Assembly: GCA_035582835.1 (NCBI GenBank)
Contig: JAYKAV010001267.1
Location: 226,621 to 290,620 of the forward strand
DNA length: 64,000 nucleotides
Source: Phoebastria nigripes
Taxonomy: Eukaryota > Chordata > Aves > Procellariiformes > Diomedeidae
Reading direction: 5' to 3'
In this document: positions 14,701-28,099 of the stretch, one piece after another
Numbering within the stretch: position 1 is the stretch's first letter
Layout of the letters: each line of letters begins with the position of its first letter
The notes under the pieces: model-generated
Told to the model about the DNA's origin: nothing
The model's database searches: none
What the model saw: the letters and a program-made list of their open reading frames with translations, nothing else
Made by a program: the position numbers and the translations under genes

Positions 14701-17700
14701 AACTCCATCAAGATGGATTAACTCTTGCATGAGATACTAATACAAACACGTATGAAGCAGGAAGGAGATGAAATAGCAGCCAACTTCAAAATGCCAGTTC
14801 AGGTTTATCCTCCTCTAACTAGGTAGGGAAGGAAAGTCATCCCTATGCACAGTGTTTTATGAGCTGGAATTTAAAACCTCCTGAGGTACATACAAGCTAG
14901 CTACCTTGCTGAGCATTTATGGTTTGAAACAACAGGAATGTCCAAGGTACATTTTTCACTTACATGGTAGGGGGATATATTGACTATATTGACTTCTCAA
15001 TACAGTAATTAGTTGTGAATGAGCAGTACTTCCTCGTTATTCCTTCCCTTCTGTAAAGACATAATTAGCANAGATACAGGAAAATTTCATTATACTTGAA
15101 TAACAGACATAAAACAATCTCTTCAAGAGATACTCAAGCTTGACAAAACTCCAATTTATTAACAATCCTCCTCACACATACACATTTGTCTATAGTAGAT
15201 ATTGACTTCACTCATGACGATGCAAAGATGTCATTCAGCAGTGCCCCTTTCTACTTAAGAGTGCTGACAAAGCACTTCTTCAGTATATTGCTGTGGTGGC
15301 TTAACAAAATTAGGAGCTCCAGCTGTCTGTTCCACCTCTTTGAAAGAAGACTCCTTCGAAGGGGACCTACAACGAAGTCTCAGCCACTTTTGTGCCAAGT
15401 CTGGCATCTTCAAACCCATTTTTATGTGCAGCTTAAATCAAGAGGTAGATCTGGCCGGAACCCCCTGATGCCCCTTTTCTGCTGTCTCCACTGGGAGGAC
15501 ACAAGCAGTTAGGTAGGGGCGGTGACCTCCTGAAGGTGGGCCTCAAAATCTGCGCAAGCTCATCTCTGTGCTTTTCAGTGCTCCCACTCTTCTCTTGCAT
15601 GCAGTGGATCTACAACTGCTACTGCCTTCCTGTGTTTGGTTTACATACCAAACCATTTGCTGGGGGTTTATTATCTTTGTTCTCCATTCCAGGAGAGAGA
15701 GGAAAAAAGAAACTTCCGCTATCTTTGCTACCCTCCTTTCTACAGCTCCTTGGTCATGGAATATTTAAACTTCTTCCCACAAGGTATCAAACAACATTAT
15801 CATTATCTTTAATTACAAGCTAACCTGATGTATTTTTATAATTAAAGGGAAGTAAATAACATTTAGTGTTTAATTCTGAGCTTCTGCGGAGGGCAGTGCT
15901 TAAGTTAAATCACTTACTGGAAGTACAAAATACTATTCACAAAAGATGAAGATGAAATAGACATAACGACAGGTAAATGTGAATCATATCCACAATACCT
16001 TGTCTTTCAAAATAAATATCTGCATCATTTCAGCAAGAAGAGAAAGAGCCTAGCTGCAAAGAGTAGTTGGGGTAATTATATTATGCCATAAAAGGACAGC
16101 TTTGAACAGAACTATATTTCTTGTGAAATAGGGATGAAAATTGCTGTTTGCAGATCCTTAATTAAAAGGTAGCTATCAAAGCCTTTTAAACCAGAGAGAT
16201 TACCGGTTCTCAAAATGTTAAGTTTATACTCTCCTTCTTCTATACAGTCTTATTCCAACACACATTTCTATTTTCAAAGCATGTATGCTGAGGAAGAGGC
16301 ACGTCAAAGGTGTGAATATCAAAATAGCAAGACATGCACAGTGTCAACATGATTTTCAAAGAATTAAAGACTCAGTAAATAGTACAATTATTTATACAGA
16401 TTCAGTCCAATTCAAAGTGGTGTAACAGGCTGCTCCCTATGTGTTAGGCAGAAAGAACCAAGGAGCACATAATACGCTGCATATTGCCTTTTTACAGGAT
16501 GAAAGGCAGCATCTGCTCCTTGACTCAGTGGGGACGACTGCCCCACCAGACAGCCCAAACCGAAGACAGCCAACGTTCACTGACCCAACGACTCAGGGGC
16601 AACACCAGCATGGCCGGGCAGGAGTTCAGGGAGCCTGCACAGGTTGTGGCTTGGGGTGGAAGGATGAAGACCTTCCTGCTAAGCACGACATGCAGGCAAG
16701 CCATTCCCCAGCAAAGGAGCCAGCATCCCCACAAATCCTTAGTGTGGTCTTGGCCAGGCAACAGTGAGCTTTGACTGGGGCTGAACTAGCAGGGCTGAAG
16801 GAACAGCAGATGTGCAGAGCTAATCTACGTGGCATGTTAGTACAGCCCGGAACTGCTGAAAATTAAGTCACTTTTCCATAGTTGCCTAAAAGATAAGTTT
16901 TTAACACAGTGTAGAAAAAGTTGCAGTAAATCACAGTACCAATAACATACACTGCTATTTACAGCACTAAGGATCCTGAGGGACTCTTAAAACATCAGAA
17001 TCTTTCATTTTATGTCGCAAAAGATAGGGTCTTTATTATAGCACTTACTATTTGTAATTCTCTCTTTGAATAACTGCAACACTGTGCAAGGTCTTATAGA
17101 TACTTTTCAAGGTTGCTCTGCTGCAAATCTTGCATGAAAATGTAGCACTAATCTGTAAACCTTTGTGCATTTTCATAAATACCGCAGTATACCTCTTAAC
17201 TGCAGGTTATCATCATCTTCCTGCACATTTCAACACATGTTCATTTGTGTTCATCTGCCATTCTGCCCACTGACTTCCTCTGTGCTAGAGGTCTTCTCCA
17301 GTGATTTAACATCTTTCACTGGCATTCTTTCTTAAAGTAATATGAGGGCTATCATCAGGATANGACAGCTTCCATGAAACTAAACTTTCCACGTAATGGC
17401 CTTTGGCCTGTGTCTGCACACTTCCATCAACATAAAGAGTCCAGGAAATAAAAGTTTATTTGAAATCATATAAAAATGTCTCAGATTACTAGTATTTGAT
17501 ACCTCCATCCCTTCTCCCCTCTATTTCTTCACGGAAAGCACCTTCCACTCCTCCAAGTAGTAGTGGTGTCCTGAGGGTTCCTGAAGCCACACCTGTCGTC
17601 CGGTGCTATCTTGAACGCACTCCTGGTTAAAGCTCCTTCCCAACAGCATGAATAGCGTGAACAGTACTGGACACATCACCATTCGGACAGGTTTACAGAA

Positions 17701-20700
17701 CAAAACCTTTTTGTTTTCAGTCAGCCAAAATTCTAACACCATTAAGCAACTAGTCTTTGGGTAATTAGATCTTCCACCAGGTACAGCATACAGCTTTGTG
17801 AGGCAGGGCACTAGAAAATAGGTTGGGCTCTCTGAATTAACAGTGAAGAGTTGTCCTGTACATTCAATCTGGAGGTAGTAAGATCACCCCTTGTCCCTCA
17901 GAGATATGAGTCTCAGGGATATCAGATGTCCTATCGCTGCATCCTTACCAGTGTTCGTTCATTCTCTTCTGTGGCTGATGAAAAGGTACAAAATGAAAGA
18001 ATAACCATTCTTTCTTTTTGAATTATTTATATATATTTACCAAGTAGAGCTAGGAAGGGAAACAAAGAGCACATATGTATTATTGATTGTTCTAGCTGTT
18101 TCCTTGTCCCAGTCAGGTGCTTGTTCATCAGCAGGTTGGATAAATCACAAGAATAATTGCCTCGCAAATGCCCAGCAACACAGATTTTCCTTCTCCAACC
18201 AGAATATCTCCAGGTAGTGCTTGACAGCCCTGTTCTGCATGACAGAACTGACGGCCGCCTGCATGCAGTCTGACAACTTGATATCAGCAAACCTGCTTCC
18301 GATTACTGTTTAGCAGAGAAGATTACATAGCTATTAAAATCAGCACCTGGTGTCGATATAATGCCAAGTTCATACACAGTCTGCATGTTCTCCCATCAGC
18401 CACTGACTGCATCCTCCAGAGGGGAAGCCAAAGCTCTTGCCATTGTTTCTCACCCTTCTGCCTCCTGCTGAAAGAGGTGTTGCAAGAAAGTGCTGCTTTT
18501 GGGCACTGGCTGTAACTCAGGTCATGGAGTGAAGTAAGACTGGGCACAGCCTTACGTGCTTTATTTAACTTATGATGGTGGCATGTTACAAACATTTTCC
18601 AGCATGTGAAAGAAAAAGTCAGACAGGTTCTTCCATAAGACTCTGTGAAGAAATTTGAATAGTGGCACAAATTTGTTTGGCACTTCAGACCAAAAGATAT
18701 GGCTGTAGGAAGCCTAGTGCCTAACCGGGGTTGCAGAAGTCAGTGTAGCTGCAGTTTACCAGAACGTGAGTACAGCATAGCTATGCAGAGCAGGTACTTT
18801 TAGCTGGTTTGACTGATTTAGTTTTCCTTATCTGAACAAACGTTATATTGGGGACAGACATATAGAAGCTGAAAAAATAACAGGCTTTCTTTACTTTAAA
18901 TATATATGGCAAAGATCAGTAGGAAATAAGAGCAAACCATTTTCAGAGATNCCTTCATACATGTTTTTCCTGTAGTAGTGATGAGTGATACTTTTTGAAT
19001 CTTTCAGTGATACCGGTACCAAATAAGTACCATGAGGTCATAAGTGTTTCAGTCTTACTAAATCTTTTGCTCAAATGGTCAGTGCTGTTCCAGAGCAGTC
19101 ACTTTTGTCACATGGAGGAACCAGGACCTCTTCTTCAAAATAACTTCCAACAGTGGATGCTGCAAAGCAGGCTGGTTCTCAGAGCACTGAGCTCTCCTCT
19201 ACGTTCACCTCCTTTGGCTCTCCTGTTCCACAGCACCTCATTTTGTCATCCTCTCCCCTTCTAGGACATAACAGATTCCCTACTGAATACTCCAGTCTGC
19301 TCTGAGAAGAAGCAGGTGTTTCAAAGGACATAGAAAAGGACGTGAGAACACAGAGAGCTTCTAGCCTCTGCTCCTTCTTCTGCTGGAGAAGGGAGGCTGT
19401 GCAAGTAACCTGTTCTGGGTCACAGGAGAAAGGCAGCGGCAGCGTAGGGCCAGATGCTGCAGGGTCAGGAGGAGCTGGACAGAAGATCTGTATTGTGGTT
19501 GCCGCAAACTGTTACACTGTCATAGCAGTGGCACCTAAATTTTCTGAAAACACTTGCAACTGAAATATTATGGCAATCTCAGTATGTAACCCATCATTAC
19601 CCTATAGATCCATTCCCATTCTACAGCCTCTTGTAGACTGCATCTCCACGCAGTTCCTGCTCACAAAATCTCCAGCCCCCCAAATAACTTATTTTCCCTT
19701 TGCAACAGGCTGCCAGGCTGCTATCTTTGACCTACTGACACTTCCCACACAGGACTCTGATCTCTCTGAATCTGATCCCTTTGATACCTCCATTTTTTTA
19801 CACCTACCTATGTCTGTTGCTTCCAGATGATTTTCTTTCAGATCAGCATTGCTGCACGAACATGCAATTGGGCAGAAGTCCAATGGGGCATAAGGCTTAG
19901 TCCGGGCACTTGCTGTGATCTTGTGGAACATACCAGGGATCCAATGTCTCATAGATCATGGAGCCCTTCAATTGCTAGATATTAATACTAAGTGCCAAAT
20001 GAGACAGTAGCTTCATAACAGTATTTTCTAGGGTGCAAAAGCAAAGATTATTGAAAACTTAAAATAAAATCCCAAATGTTGGTATGGAACAAATATTCCC
20101 TGTTTATTTTATTACAAGAACTTGTGGGTATCAAATGAAACAATTCACCAGGTCCAGAATAAACAAAAGGAGGAATTGCTTCATACAGCATGATGTTAAG
20201 TTGCAGAACAATAGGGGCATTATCATGTTTCAGATGGTTTTGGCCATTCTATAAAGTTCAGTTCATTCCTTGATAAAATTATGTGTTTAACACCAAAGTA
20301 CATAGAATAGGTCAGAAGCTGGAATATATCATATAAATAATGGAGCCACATTTCTATAGCTCAACAATTTGAGAGAGAGCAAGCACATCACACAAAAATA
20401 AATCAAGAAATAAAACACTTTGTCATGCAAGGTCATGTTCCACAGAATAAACAGGCTTCTAAGAAGTGATTTTTCTGTGGAATTTCACTAAGGAATTAAT
20501 GTGCATTAGGTGATAGTCACCAATCTTGACTACGATTTTTTTTGTTACCTTTCCTAAGATAAACTGCTGTCACGGTATTTTCCTGATTAAAAAAATCTGT
20601 TATACCTTCATAACCCTTTCCAACCAAATCTTAAAGCTGTCCTCTCATCACTTACATTATTACTTTGAAGATATTCTTAGAACCCATGATTGCTTTTCCT

Positions 20701-21125
20701 GGTTTTCATCTTCACTTAGTCTTTATAGTCTCTTGTTTTTAGGTTGTTTTAAAGTATTTTTTCATAGCTCTTTGTTTTTTACAAGAGCATAAAGAGTTTT
20801 AAGGTGAAGAAAAGTGCAACAATGTATCTAGGGAAAATATATGAAAGCTTTACAAATCATGAGCTAGGAAATGTGTGTCAAACTAGATACAGAACTCCAG
20901 ACTAAAAACAGATGAATGTCAGAAGAAGAACATCTGCTTTAAAAAAGCTGGCAGCAAGTATCAGCTGAGCCTGATCCTTTTTATAACTTATGCTCTTTTG
21001 TTTATCTTTTTCTTTATTCTTTTGGCATTTTTATGGCTGTAGCTAATATGGAAGATTTCTTATAGACAGTAGGATGCAGCTGCTATCACATCATACAGGG
21101 AAAGTATAGTTTATAATCTATAACT
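5791..21125. other. Intergenic DNA, no gene seen
   Basis: About 15 kb without a supportable gene. The open frames of 60-180 codons on both strands (for example 7,719-8,111 plus and 9,774-10,319 minus) have no family resemblance, no consistent coding composition and no matching splice sites. Short A or T runs occur at about 6,174, 6,225 and 12,248. Moderately GC-richer unclassified patches lie at about 9,240-10,330 and 16,440-16,830. Isolated N bases are at 8,702, 9,166, 9,893, 11,385, 11,834, 12,346, 13,434, 15,071, 17,363 and 18,951. Part of the AT-rich DNA could be regulatory, but nothing in the sequence alone shows this. Confidence 0.6.
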
Positions 21126-21139
21126 GGGGGGGGGGGGGG
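21126..21139 (+). repeat. Homopolymer run of 14 G
   Basis: Fourteen consecutive G bases are followed by AAGAAAAA. A run of this length can fold as a G-quadruplex and is prone to length error in sequencing. Confidence 0.9.
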
Positions 21140-23394
21140 AAGAAAAATAATCAAATCTGTCAACTCTTTCGAGGTAGAATATGTGAAAAAATGATGCATT
21201 GCAACTGGGGCTGCAGACAGTTGCTTAGGGATTAGATCTAGTTACTATTTCTTCTGAGACATTGATTCTGTTCAAATGTGTTCTTAATGATAGTGCTATT
21301 TATCAAAGCTGCCTATTTAAGAGTGGTGACAATCTGTACATCTTCTTGTCTTTAATTTCTTCAAATAAACCTACTTTTCTCTAGGAGGCGAAACTCATCC
21401 AAAAATTACACTAATGCTGATCTACAAGTCAGTTACTATATCATCATCGGAGGAAAGGCTCTTTATGCCTGAATCTCCAAAAATAACACGCGGGCTATGC
21501 TCCAGTTCAGAAATACGCATATACTTAAGTTCTATTGATTGTCTCCTGCTTAAAGATACGGACATACAAGAGCTTTGCTACCAGGATGGAATTAAAGAAA
21601 CCTCAACTCTCTACCCCTTTTGCACTTTTCAAGATGATTATCCACTTTTGAGTGACTAAGTTCAGGCTCTTAGGATCTTAACTGCAGAAGGAATAAGTAC
21701 CCACAGTTTGCAGTGATTCTATAAGGAACTGAAATTGCTCAGCACAGAAACTTGGATTTGTGTTTGCATTATGTGTACTTCAGAATATAGGATTTGATAT
21801 AGGCAATATAGGATTTTACATTTGAACTACTGAAGTGAGCTCCCAGATGCCAAAGTAATGACAAATCAGGGAAAGCAGAATTGTATCGTTAGCAGGTCTG
21901 TACTGATACAACTCACAGGAAACTACAAGTATTAGCTGAGGATCTTGACTACTACATTTCTACAAGTTTTTACCTTAACTAAATAGGCCACTGAATCAAA
22001 GCTCTGGCATAAAATAGTGTTTTAGAAAACAATTTATAATGAAGCACTGATAAAAAAAAGTAAGTAAACTTGTTCTTAATTTGTTCTTGATTACATGTGG
22101 GGGAAAAAAAGATTGGGAAAGAGGGCCAATTCTGGTTAAGATTGACAGAAAAAAGGGAAGGGGAAGAGAGAAGTGCTATAAGACCTATGAGAGAGACTGA
22201 GGGTGTTTTATTTAAATGGGGAAAATTCTGAACTACAAAGTGAAAATAAAGGGCAAAACTGAGAAAATGTTTGAAGACAGAAGTGTGGTCATGTGATTGC
22301 AGTCTCTCTATGATCAGACATAAGTATTTATAAGCATCATTTTGTCTAAAATAAGAACATTCTTTTTAGTTGAAACTAACTTCATGATCTTTTAGAAATT
22401 GTTTTGCTGGAGTTGCCTTAAGGGAATACTTCTAAACATGTGTTTTGATAACAACTAGGCAGGTGGCCAGCTATGATCTCTACTCCCGATCAGTTAATTG
22501 CACATATCAGATTTTTTTCTCCATTCCCTTTCTTCCCACTTAGCCTGCTTTCTTTGCTTCTTCTATAGAACAGTTAGATCTGGATTTGGAGTGTTGGGCT
22601 TTTTATACTGTTTTTTGCAAAACATGGTATAACCTGGCTGAGAACTTCGCATGCTTTAAGAGTAAAGGTTGGATAATAAAGTGTTCTGAAGAGAAGGGCA
22701 TGCTACTATGTACATAAATTTTTTAAAAGTAGGCTGAAAATATAGTGCCTCAAAAACATCCGTTGGCTTCTGAAATACAAATTACAAAATCATGGGTCTA
22801 TTGAATCTCCTGTTCTAGCTACGTGAACAATATTGCTGATCAAGCTCCAACAGCCTTGGGGGAAGTCAGTTCATTGACACAACTCCACCAGCACCTCTGG
22901 AAAGAATGCTACGTTATTAAAGTTTGCATGCTGGTGCAGAGCTTCAGCCACTCTAACAGGTAGAAAATCACAGTGGACCATTTCAGTACAAGTGAAAAAC
23001 GTGATGTAAAAGAGGGAAGAAACTTTCTATTTTCATTTAATGAAACAATAAGGTACAATTACAAAGACACAACTCTTACGCTGTTGATTCACTTCTCTGA
23101 TGCTGCTCTGTGTGAGGACAGCTAAAGGCTGTGAAACTTCAGTGCACAGTAAAGTGAGAAGCGCACTAGTGCCCTAGGGTGCTTATTATTCTTATTATTC
23201 TTCAAAAACGCTTTAAATACAGAAACTTTTGAAGTTTCAGAACCACGTTATTTTGGTTTGGAATTCATACAGAATTGTTTTGCATTATTTCAAGTACANT
23301 ATTACAAATAATTATCTTTACATTATTTTTAAAGAGATACGAAAACATACTGGGGGGGACTGGATGGCCATATGGCATAAAGTGCCATTGCTCC
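21140..23394. other. Intergenic DNA, no gene seen
   Basis: AT-rich sequence with short chance open frames only, for example 21,414-21,659 on the plus strand. An isolated N is at 23,299. I recognise no repeat tail, RNA gene or promoter. Confidence 0.6.
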
Positions 23395-23535
23395 TTTGAT
23401 TTCATTTTGGCTATAACTTACACAGCTGAGGATCTAACCCGGTGAGAAAAAGTAACTCGCCTCCAGTCATACCCATGTGATAGAACCAGGAATAAAACCA
23501 CAACTTCTGACTCCCAATCACAGGTGAATTAACTA
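23395..23535 (-). mobile_element. MIR-like SINE relic
   Basis: On the plus strand the order of words follows the reverse complement of a MIR core: 'cacagctgagg', 'gtgagaaaaagtaactcgcc', 'gatagaaccaggaataaaacc', 'ttctgactcccaatcacag'. This corresponds to the MIR 'aagtaacttgcccaagg ... ggattcgaaccc ... gtctgactcc' region. It is strongly diverged and the ends are uncertain. Confidence 0.55.
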
Positions 23536-24840
23536 ATACTTCCTACAGGGTGCATCTACATTATCCTTGAGGACAACCTCAAAGCCAAATTCCCAACCTT
23601 CCGCATTATCTAGATGCGGGAATGCCCTTGAGGCTTCCCTTAGAGTGATTCACTTGGTGAGCCAAGAACCAAAAATCTTCATTTTGCTTAGATCTTAGGG
23701 TACCTGTAAGGGAACCAGTCAAAGCTGGGTCCTATGAAGAGCCACGGGGGAAAAAACAGAGACAAACAGCAATAAAAATTCAGGACCAAAGAGAGGCAAA
23801 CCAAAACTGTTTTCTCCTCATAAGTCATGAGGTCAAAGACCTGCCATTGCAGCACATATAAATGGCAGACAGGGCTTTTTTCCTGAAAGTCAAAAACTGC
23901 TGGGGCTACATTCAAAGCTAGTGTTAACTAGAACAAGTTGCTCTGTGATGACCGTGCAGAGTGTTGCAGATTATGGTAAATCTGATTACATACTCTGTGA
24001 TAACAGCCAGTCTTTCAGGAAATGCCAAAGGGTCTTGATTTTTCTGCCTAAAGGTGCTGTAGTTGAAGTTTTTATGAACCTTATGACTATCAAGGAGATT
24101 GTAAGCACTGTAGCAGAGAGTGGGAGTAGGTATCAGCAATACCTAGACTAACAACACCCATGTGATAAGGCAGAAACAGCATGTTAGCTTTTATTGGGAT
24201 GGCAATGCAGATCATGCAGGAGGATGGATTCAGGTATTCTAAAGCATCTCTCCTGACCATAGGACTGACCAGTCCCATGGAACGATATCCCCCTAATGCT
24301 TTAGAAGGGTGATGATCAGCACTTCTGACTACAACTGGGGCCTAGACTGACAACTACTGCTTCAGAGCCAGTGCTGACCTGCCACAAAAGGCTCTGAAAA
24401 TTGTCTTCCACCTCTATAAATCAGCAGCCCATCACTGATCACCAGGACACATGATCACCAGGACACAGCTGTCCCAGTAGATGTGTATGATGAAAGCTTG
24501 CAACTGCACTGATGCTGCTGGTGTGACATTTTTAATAGGATATCCAGTATCTATGCCACACTTAGAAAGGCTGTGGTTAGCACAAACGATGGTTGCATGG
24601 CCAGTGAGTGGGCTATAATGATGGCACTGCATTTCCTATGATGATTCCTGACTTCTTTTCTGAACCTCTGTTGGAGCTCCTATGGACTGAAGTAGAGGAA
24701 AGGTGACAGAAGAGGTACAGTGAAGTGGTGCATATAGCATGTATATAAAGCAACACGGTAAATTGTTTGATGTATATGATACAAGTATGTCAGGCACAGC
24801 ATGAATGCTAGAAGATCCTTGTTAAGCATGGGGCAGGGAT
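23536..24840. other. Intergenic DNA, no gene seen
   Basis: This is unique-looking sequence between a MIR relic and a CR1 insertion. Short open frames on both strands (for example 23,688-23,915 minus) show no recognisable domain. Confidence 0.6.
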
Positions 24841-25520
24841 TGCCCTGCCGAGAAGGACTTGGGGGTACTGGTGGATGAAAAGCTGGACATGAGCCGGCAA
24901 TGTGTGCTCGCAGCCCAGAAGGCCAACCGTATCCTGGGATGCATCAAAAGAAGCGTGGCCAGCAGGTCGAGGGAGGTGATTCTGCCCCTCTACTCTGCTC
25001 TGGTGAGACCCCACCTGGAGTACTGCGTCCAGCTCTGGAGCCCTCAGCACAAGACATAGGCCTGTTGGAGCAGGTCCAGAGGAGGGCCACAAAAATGGTT
25101 AGCGGGATGGAACGCCTCTCCTATGAGGAAAGGCTGAGAGAGTTGGGGTTGTTCAGCCTGCAGAAGAGAAGGCTTCGGGGAGACCTTATTGCAGCCTATC
25201 AGTACCTAAAGGGGGCTTATAAGAAAGACGGGGACAAACTTTTTAGCAGGGCCTGTTGCGATAGGACAAGGGGGAATGGTTTTAAACTAAAAGAGGGTAC
25301 ATACAAGGAAGAAATTTTTTACACTGAGGGTGGGGAAACACTGGAACAGGTTGCCCAGAGAGGTGGTAGATGCCCCATCCCTGGAAACATTCAAGGTCAA
25401 GTTGGACAGGGCTCTGAGCAACCTGATCTAGTTGAAGATGTCCCTCCCATGGCAGGGGGGTTGGACTAGATGACCTCTAAAGGTCCCTTCCAACCCAAAC
25501 TATTCTATGATTCTATGATT
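24841..25520 (+). mobile_element. 5'-truncated CR1 LINE with avian-type 3' end
   Basis: CR1 is the dominant non-LTR retroposon of birds. This copy keeps the last part of ORF2 and the 3' end. The diagnostic 3' words are all present: 'ggttggactagatgacct', 'aggtcccttccaaccc' and two perfect ATTCTATG units (25,502-25,517). The left end is abrupt within ORF2, as expected from 5' truncation during reverse transcription. The body is only modestly diverged from the avian consensus I recall, so it is much younger than the CR1 at 3,510. It lies about 8.5 kb upstream of the TNFRSF19 CpG island and in the same orientation. Subfamily was not assigned. Confidence 0.95.
24850..25400 (+). pseudogene. Broken CR1 ORF2 (reverse transcriptase C-terminal region)
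   Basis: The first reading frame (from about 24,850 to the stop ending at 25,059) matches the thumb/C-terminal part of CR1 reverse transcriptase, with the recognisable segment [19 protein letters not shown]. The homology then continues in a second frame from about 25,055 (QRRATKMVSGMERLSYEERL, then LREL, LFSL, KRRLRGD and DRTRGNG) and moves to a third frame near 25,310. These two shifts, plus loss of the endonuclease and most of the polymerase, make the copy non-autonomous. A deletion relative to the usual 'cacaagaaggacat' region probably caused the first shift. The open frame of 189 codons at 24,900-25,469 is only part of this relic. Confidence 0.9.
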
Positions 25521-26189
25521 TGTATAACCACTGTCAATTGTTTGATAGGTTTGATTGTTTCTTCTAAGAAACATCTCCAGAAAGTTCTCATTTCTATCAG
25601 CTGACTATCTTTTATGGCTTTGACCCAATGAAGCACTTTGAGCATGAATAGCAGCCCTGGGCTTTGTTCTGTTTCCCTAAAAATTCCTAAAATGGGATCT
25701 AGCCTGCCTAACTTACGAGCCTTCTCTAATTCTTGTCTAACCTTTAGGAGAAAAAGGAAGCAACCTCCTTAAAAGCTTGAGGTCCTCACATAGTAAAAAA
25801 GAGAACGGTAAACCCGCCAAATATTTCTCAAGGAAGATTTTTCTAAGTTCAGAAAAGTTTAAGCAATGAATTAGGAAGACAGCATCTCCCTCTGCAGGAC
25901 TTCAGAGACACCTCTCTCTCCGGTTTCACACAGGAAACACAAGCACTTCTTCTAGAAAAGCTTTTTAGATACCTAAACTGAATATAAGCTGGATACCCAA
26001 TTGCAGTAATTTCAGGTCAGATCCTACCCCAGTAATTTCAGTGATTAGAATCAAACATTTAGTGAGTAGTCTAATGGATTTTAATCAGACCACTTGTGCT
26101 TGAATGCTTTGCTGGATTAGTGACTACAAGACGAAGCATGAGCTGATGATCAGAAGGTGTAAAAGTGAAGTGTGATGTTACATAGGTTC
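25521..26189. other. Intergenic DNA, no gene seen
   Basis: Nothing recognisable lies between the CR1 tail and the next MIR relic. Confidence 0.6.
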
Positions 26190-26330
26190 TACTTCTGGCT
26201 CTGGTACTAGTCAGTTCTGTGCCTTATACAAATCACAATGTATGNGTATTACCCTCATTTTATATAAGGAGAAAAGATTATTATCAACCTTTGGAAAAAT
26301 ACTGAATTATATAGACAACTGTGGTTATCG
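26190..26330 (+). mobile_element. MIR-like SINE relic
   Basis: The plus strand has 'aggttctacttctggctctg', 'cttatacaaatcac' and 'ctcattttatataagga', in the same order as the MIR 'gggttcgaatcccggctctg ... gcaagttact ... cctcatctgtaaaatgggg' region. One N (26,245) lies inside. It is strongly diverged. Confidence 0.5.
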
Positions 26331-27039
26331 TTACACACTTCTGATCAAATTTTGAGGAAGCTGTAGAATGGGAAATAGCAGATTGTTCAGGCTTCCAGGC
26401 TCCACAGTGAAAAATAGTGTCATAAATGCAAAATGCAATGCGTAAGCTTTAGAAGGTTAAATTGGTAATAATTAATCTTACTTCTCTTTTTCATATGTAC
26501 AAAAGAAAGATCAAAGACCTCTAATAGACCTTCAGGACTTGCTTTTGCTTAAAATCCAGAGAACTAAAAGGTGCTTTCTGTGAACAGTATTGTTCTTAAA
26601 GAAAAGCACCTTTGAAATGAACAGAAAAGGGTTATTTCAGTTCTGTACAGCTCACCTATAAATTTTATTTCAACATAAGCATTTCCAGTTTTACCATGAA
26701 AGCAACAAATGGACTGTTATCAAAAAATCTTCCAGTGAGTAGGGGGAAGTTGTATGTCAGAAGAGTGCAAATTAACGTTAAAATAGAAGTAAGCAGCCTG
26801 GATAATTTTCTTTTATTCATAATAGATGGAAGTGGAAATTAGAGAAAGAGAGAAATTTATGGTTTGTTTACATATTTTTCCAGCAGTGTATTCCTGAAAG
26901 TCGGATTCATTACCCGCATGATACTCCTTTGTACCTGCAACACCTCTCCATCTCAATTACCAGAACATCCCCCAAAGGCCTACCTGGATAGATGATCCAA
27001 AACAATATTTAAACTATGTCCAACTAGCAACAAAATTAC

Positions 27040-27105
27040 ATTATATAGCACCCCTTATAAGGATCTCAAAGCTTTCTGGAAATGTTAATTACCATCACTA
27101 CGAAG
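27040..27105. mobile_element. L2/MIR-type 3' tail relic
   Basis: The words 'tatagcacc', 'aaggatctcaaagctttctg' and 'aatgttaattaccatcac' match the common 3' tail shared by L2 and MIR elements ('aaggatctcaaagcgcttta ... cattaattaatcctcac'). Only the tail is recognisable. Confidence 0.5.
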
Positions 27106-27174
27106 CACCGTGCTCATTACTGGCCTGGTGCTGTCCACAGTACATCATCCAACCAGCAGAAGGCTCCCTAATCT

Positions 27175-27400
27175 ACCGAGTGCAGCAGCAGCACCTCACG
27201 AGCAGCCTGGCACCGAGCGGCCCGGGCGGAGGGAGCGCTGAGGGCAGTGGGCAGCAGCCTGGAGCTGGCTGTGCAGGGAGGACCAGGCAGCTCCCAGGCG
27301 GCAAAAGCAAGAGTCGGACAAGCACGGCCCGTCGCTGGCAGGGGGGCAGCAGCGAGAGGGAGGAGGCTGCAGCCCGCAAACGGGGCATAGAATGAGGAAT
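27175..27400. promoter_or_regulatory. Small isolated GC/CpG-rich patch
   Basis: About 225 bp carry roughly a dozen CpG dinucleotides and a GCGGCCCGGGCGG core, while several kilobases on either side are AT-rich and CpG-poor. The patch could be a minor promoter, an alternative upstream promoter of TNFRSF19 (about 6.5 kb from the main island) or a GC-rich retroposed fragment. I see no coding similarity in its six frames and no convincing pair of splice sites. The regulatory reading is inference from composition only. Confidence 0.35.
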
Positions 27401-28099
27401 CTCAACAAGACGCTGACTTTATGGCTCTCTCACTCGACTATCCAGTACCCATTATCTCCGATTGTTTACTTTTGTTTTTAATGCTCAAGGCAACCATGAC
27501 TAGCATATTTCCTCTTTTTGCTTTTGCCTTTTAAATGAATTCTCGGTTACTCAGTGTGCAAATATTTGCAGGAGTCTACCAATGGGTACTAGTTGACATG
27601 CTTGTTATCGCTTTCATCTGCACATGTGGTATGCCCAAAGCATGGGGTATACGTTTATGAGAACTTCAGTGATATCTTCAATATGGCTGATTATCCTAAA
27701 AGCCATCCTGCTTGATATTTGTATGTTTTATTAACAGCTGAAGTACAGAGGGCTGAATTAATTTCTGTGCCAAAAGCTAACCTTGCCTCCGAGCAGAGAA
27801 AATGAAATTCAGTTGTACATTAATTCTGCATTTCCTCCGTACCGAAACAGTGCAAGTCACAGCAGCCTTGAGAATTCCCCTGCTTTCCAGGGCTGCGCAG
27901 GACCCTCCAACAATTCTTGGGTCTATGAACTGCCACAGCACGTAGAATGTCTGTCAGTACACTTTTACTCTCCCAAAAGCCTCCCTCTGCTGACAGCGCA
28001 ATGGCGACCACTTTCAACCTACCCCAGCTAAAAAATGCCTTTACACTAAAAAGCTTCTAAGAGTTACTTATGGCAGCTTTACAGCTCATTTACGTAAAG

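Noticed and set aside
24900..25469. The longest open frame in the window (189 codons, plus strand)
   Set aside because: It is the frame-shifted end of CR1 ORF2 plus CR1 3' untranslated sequence read in one frame, not a host gene.
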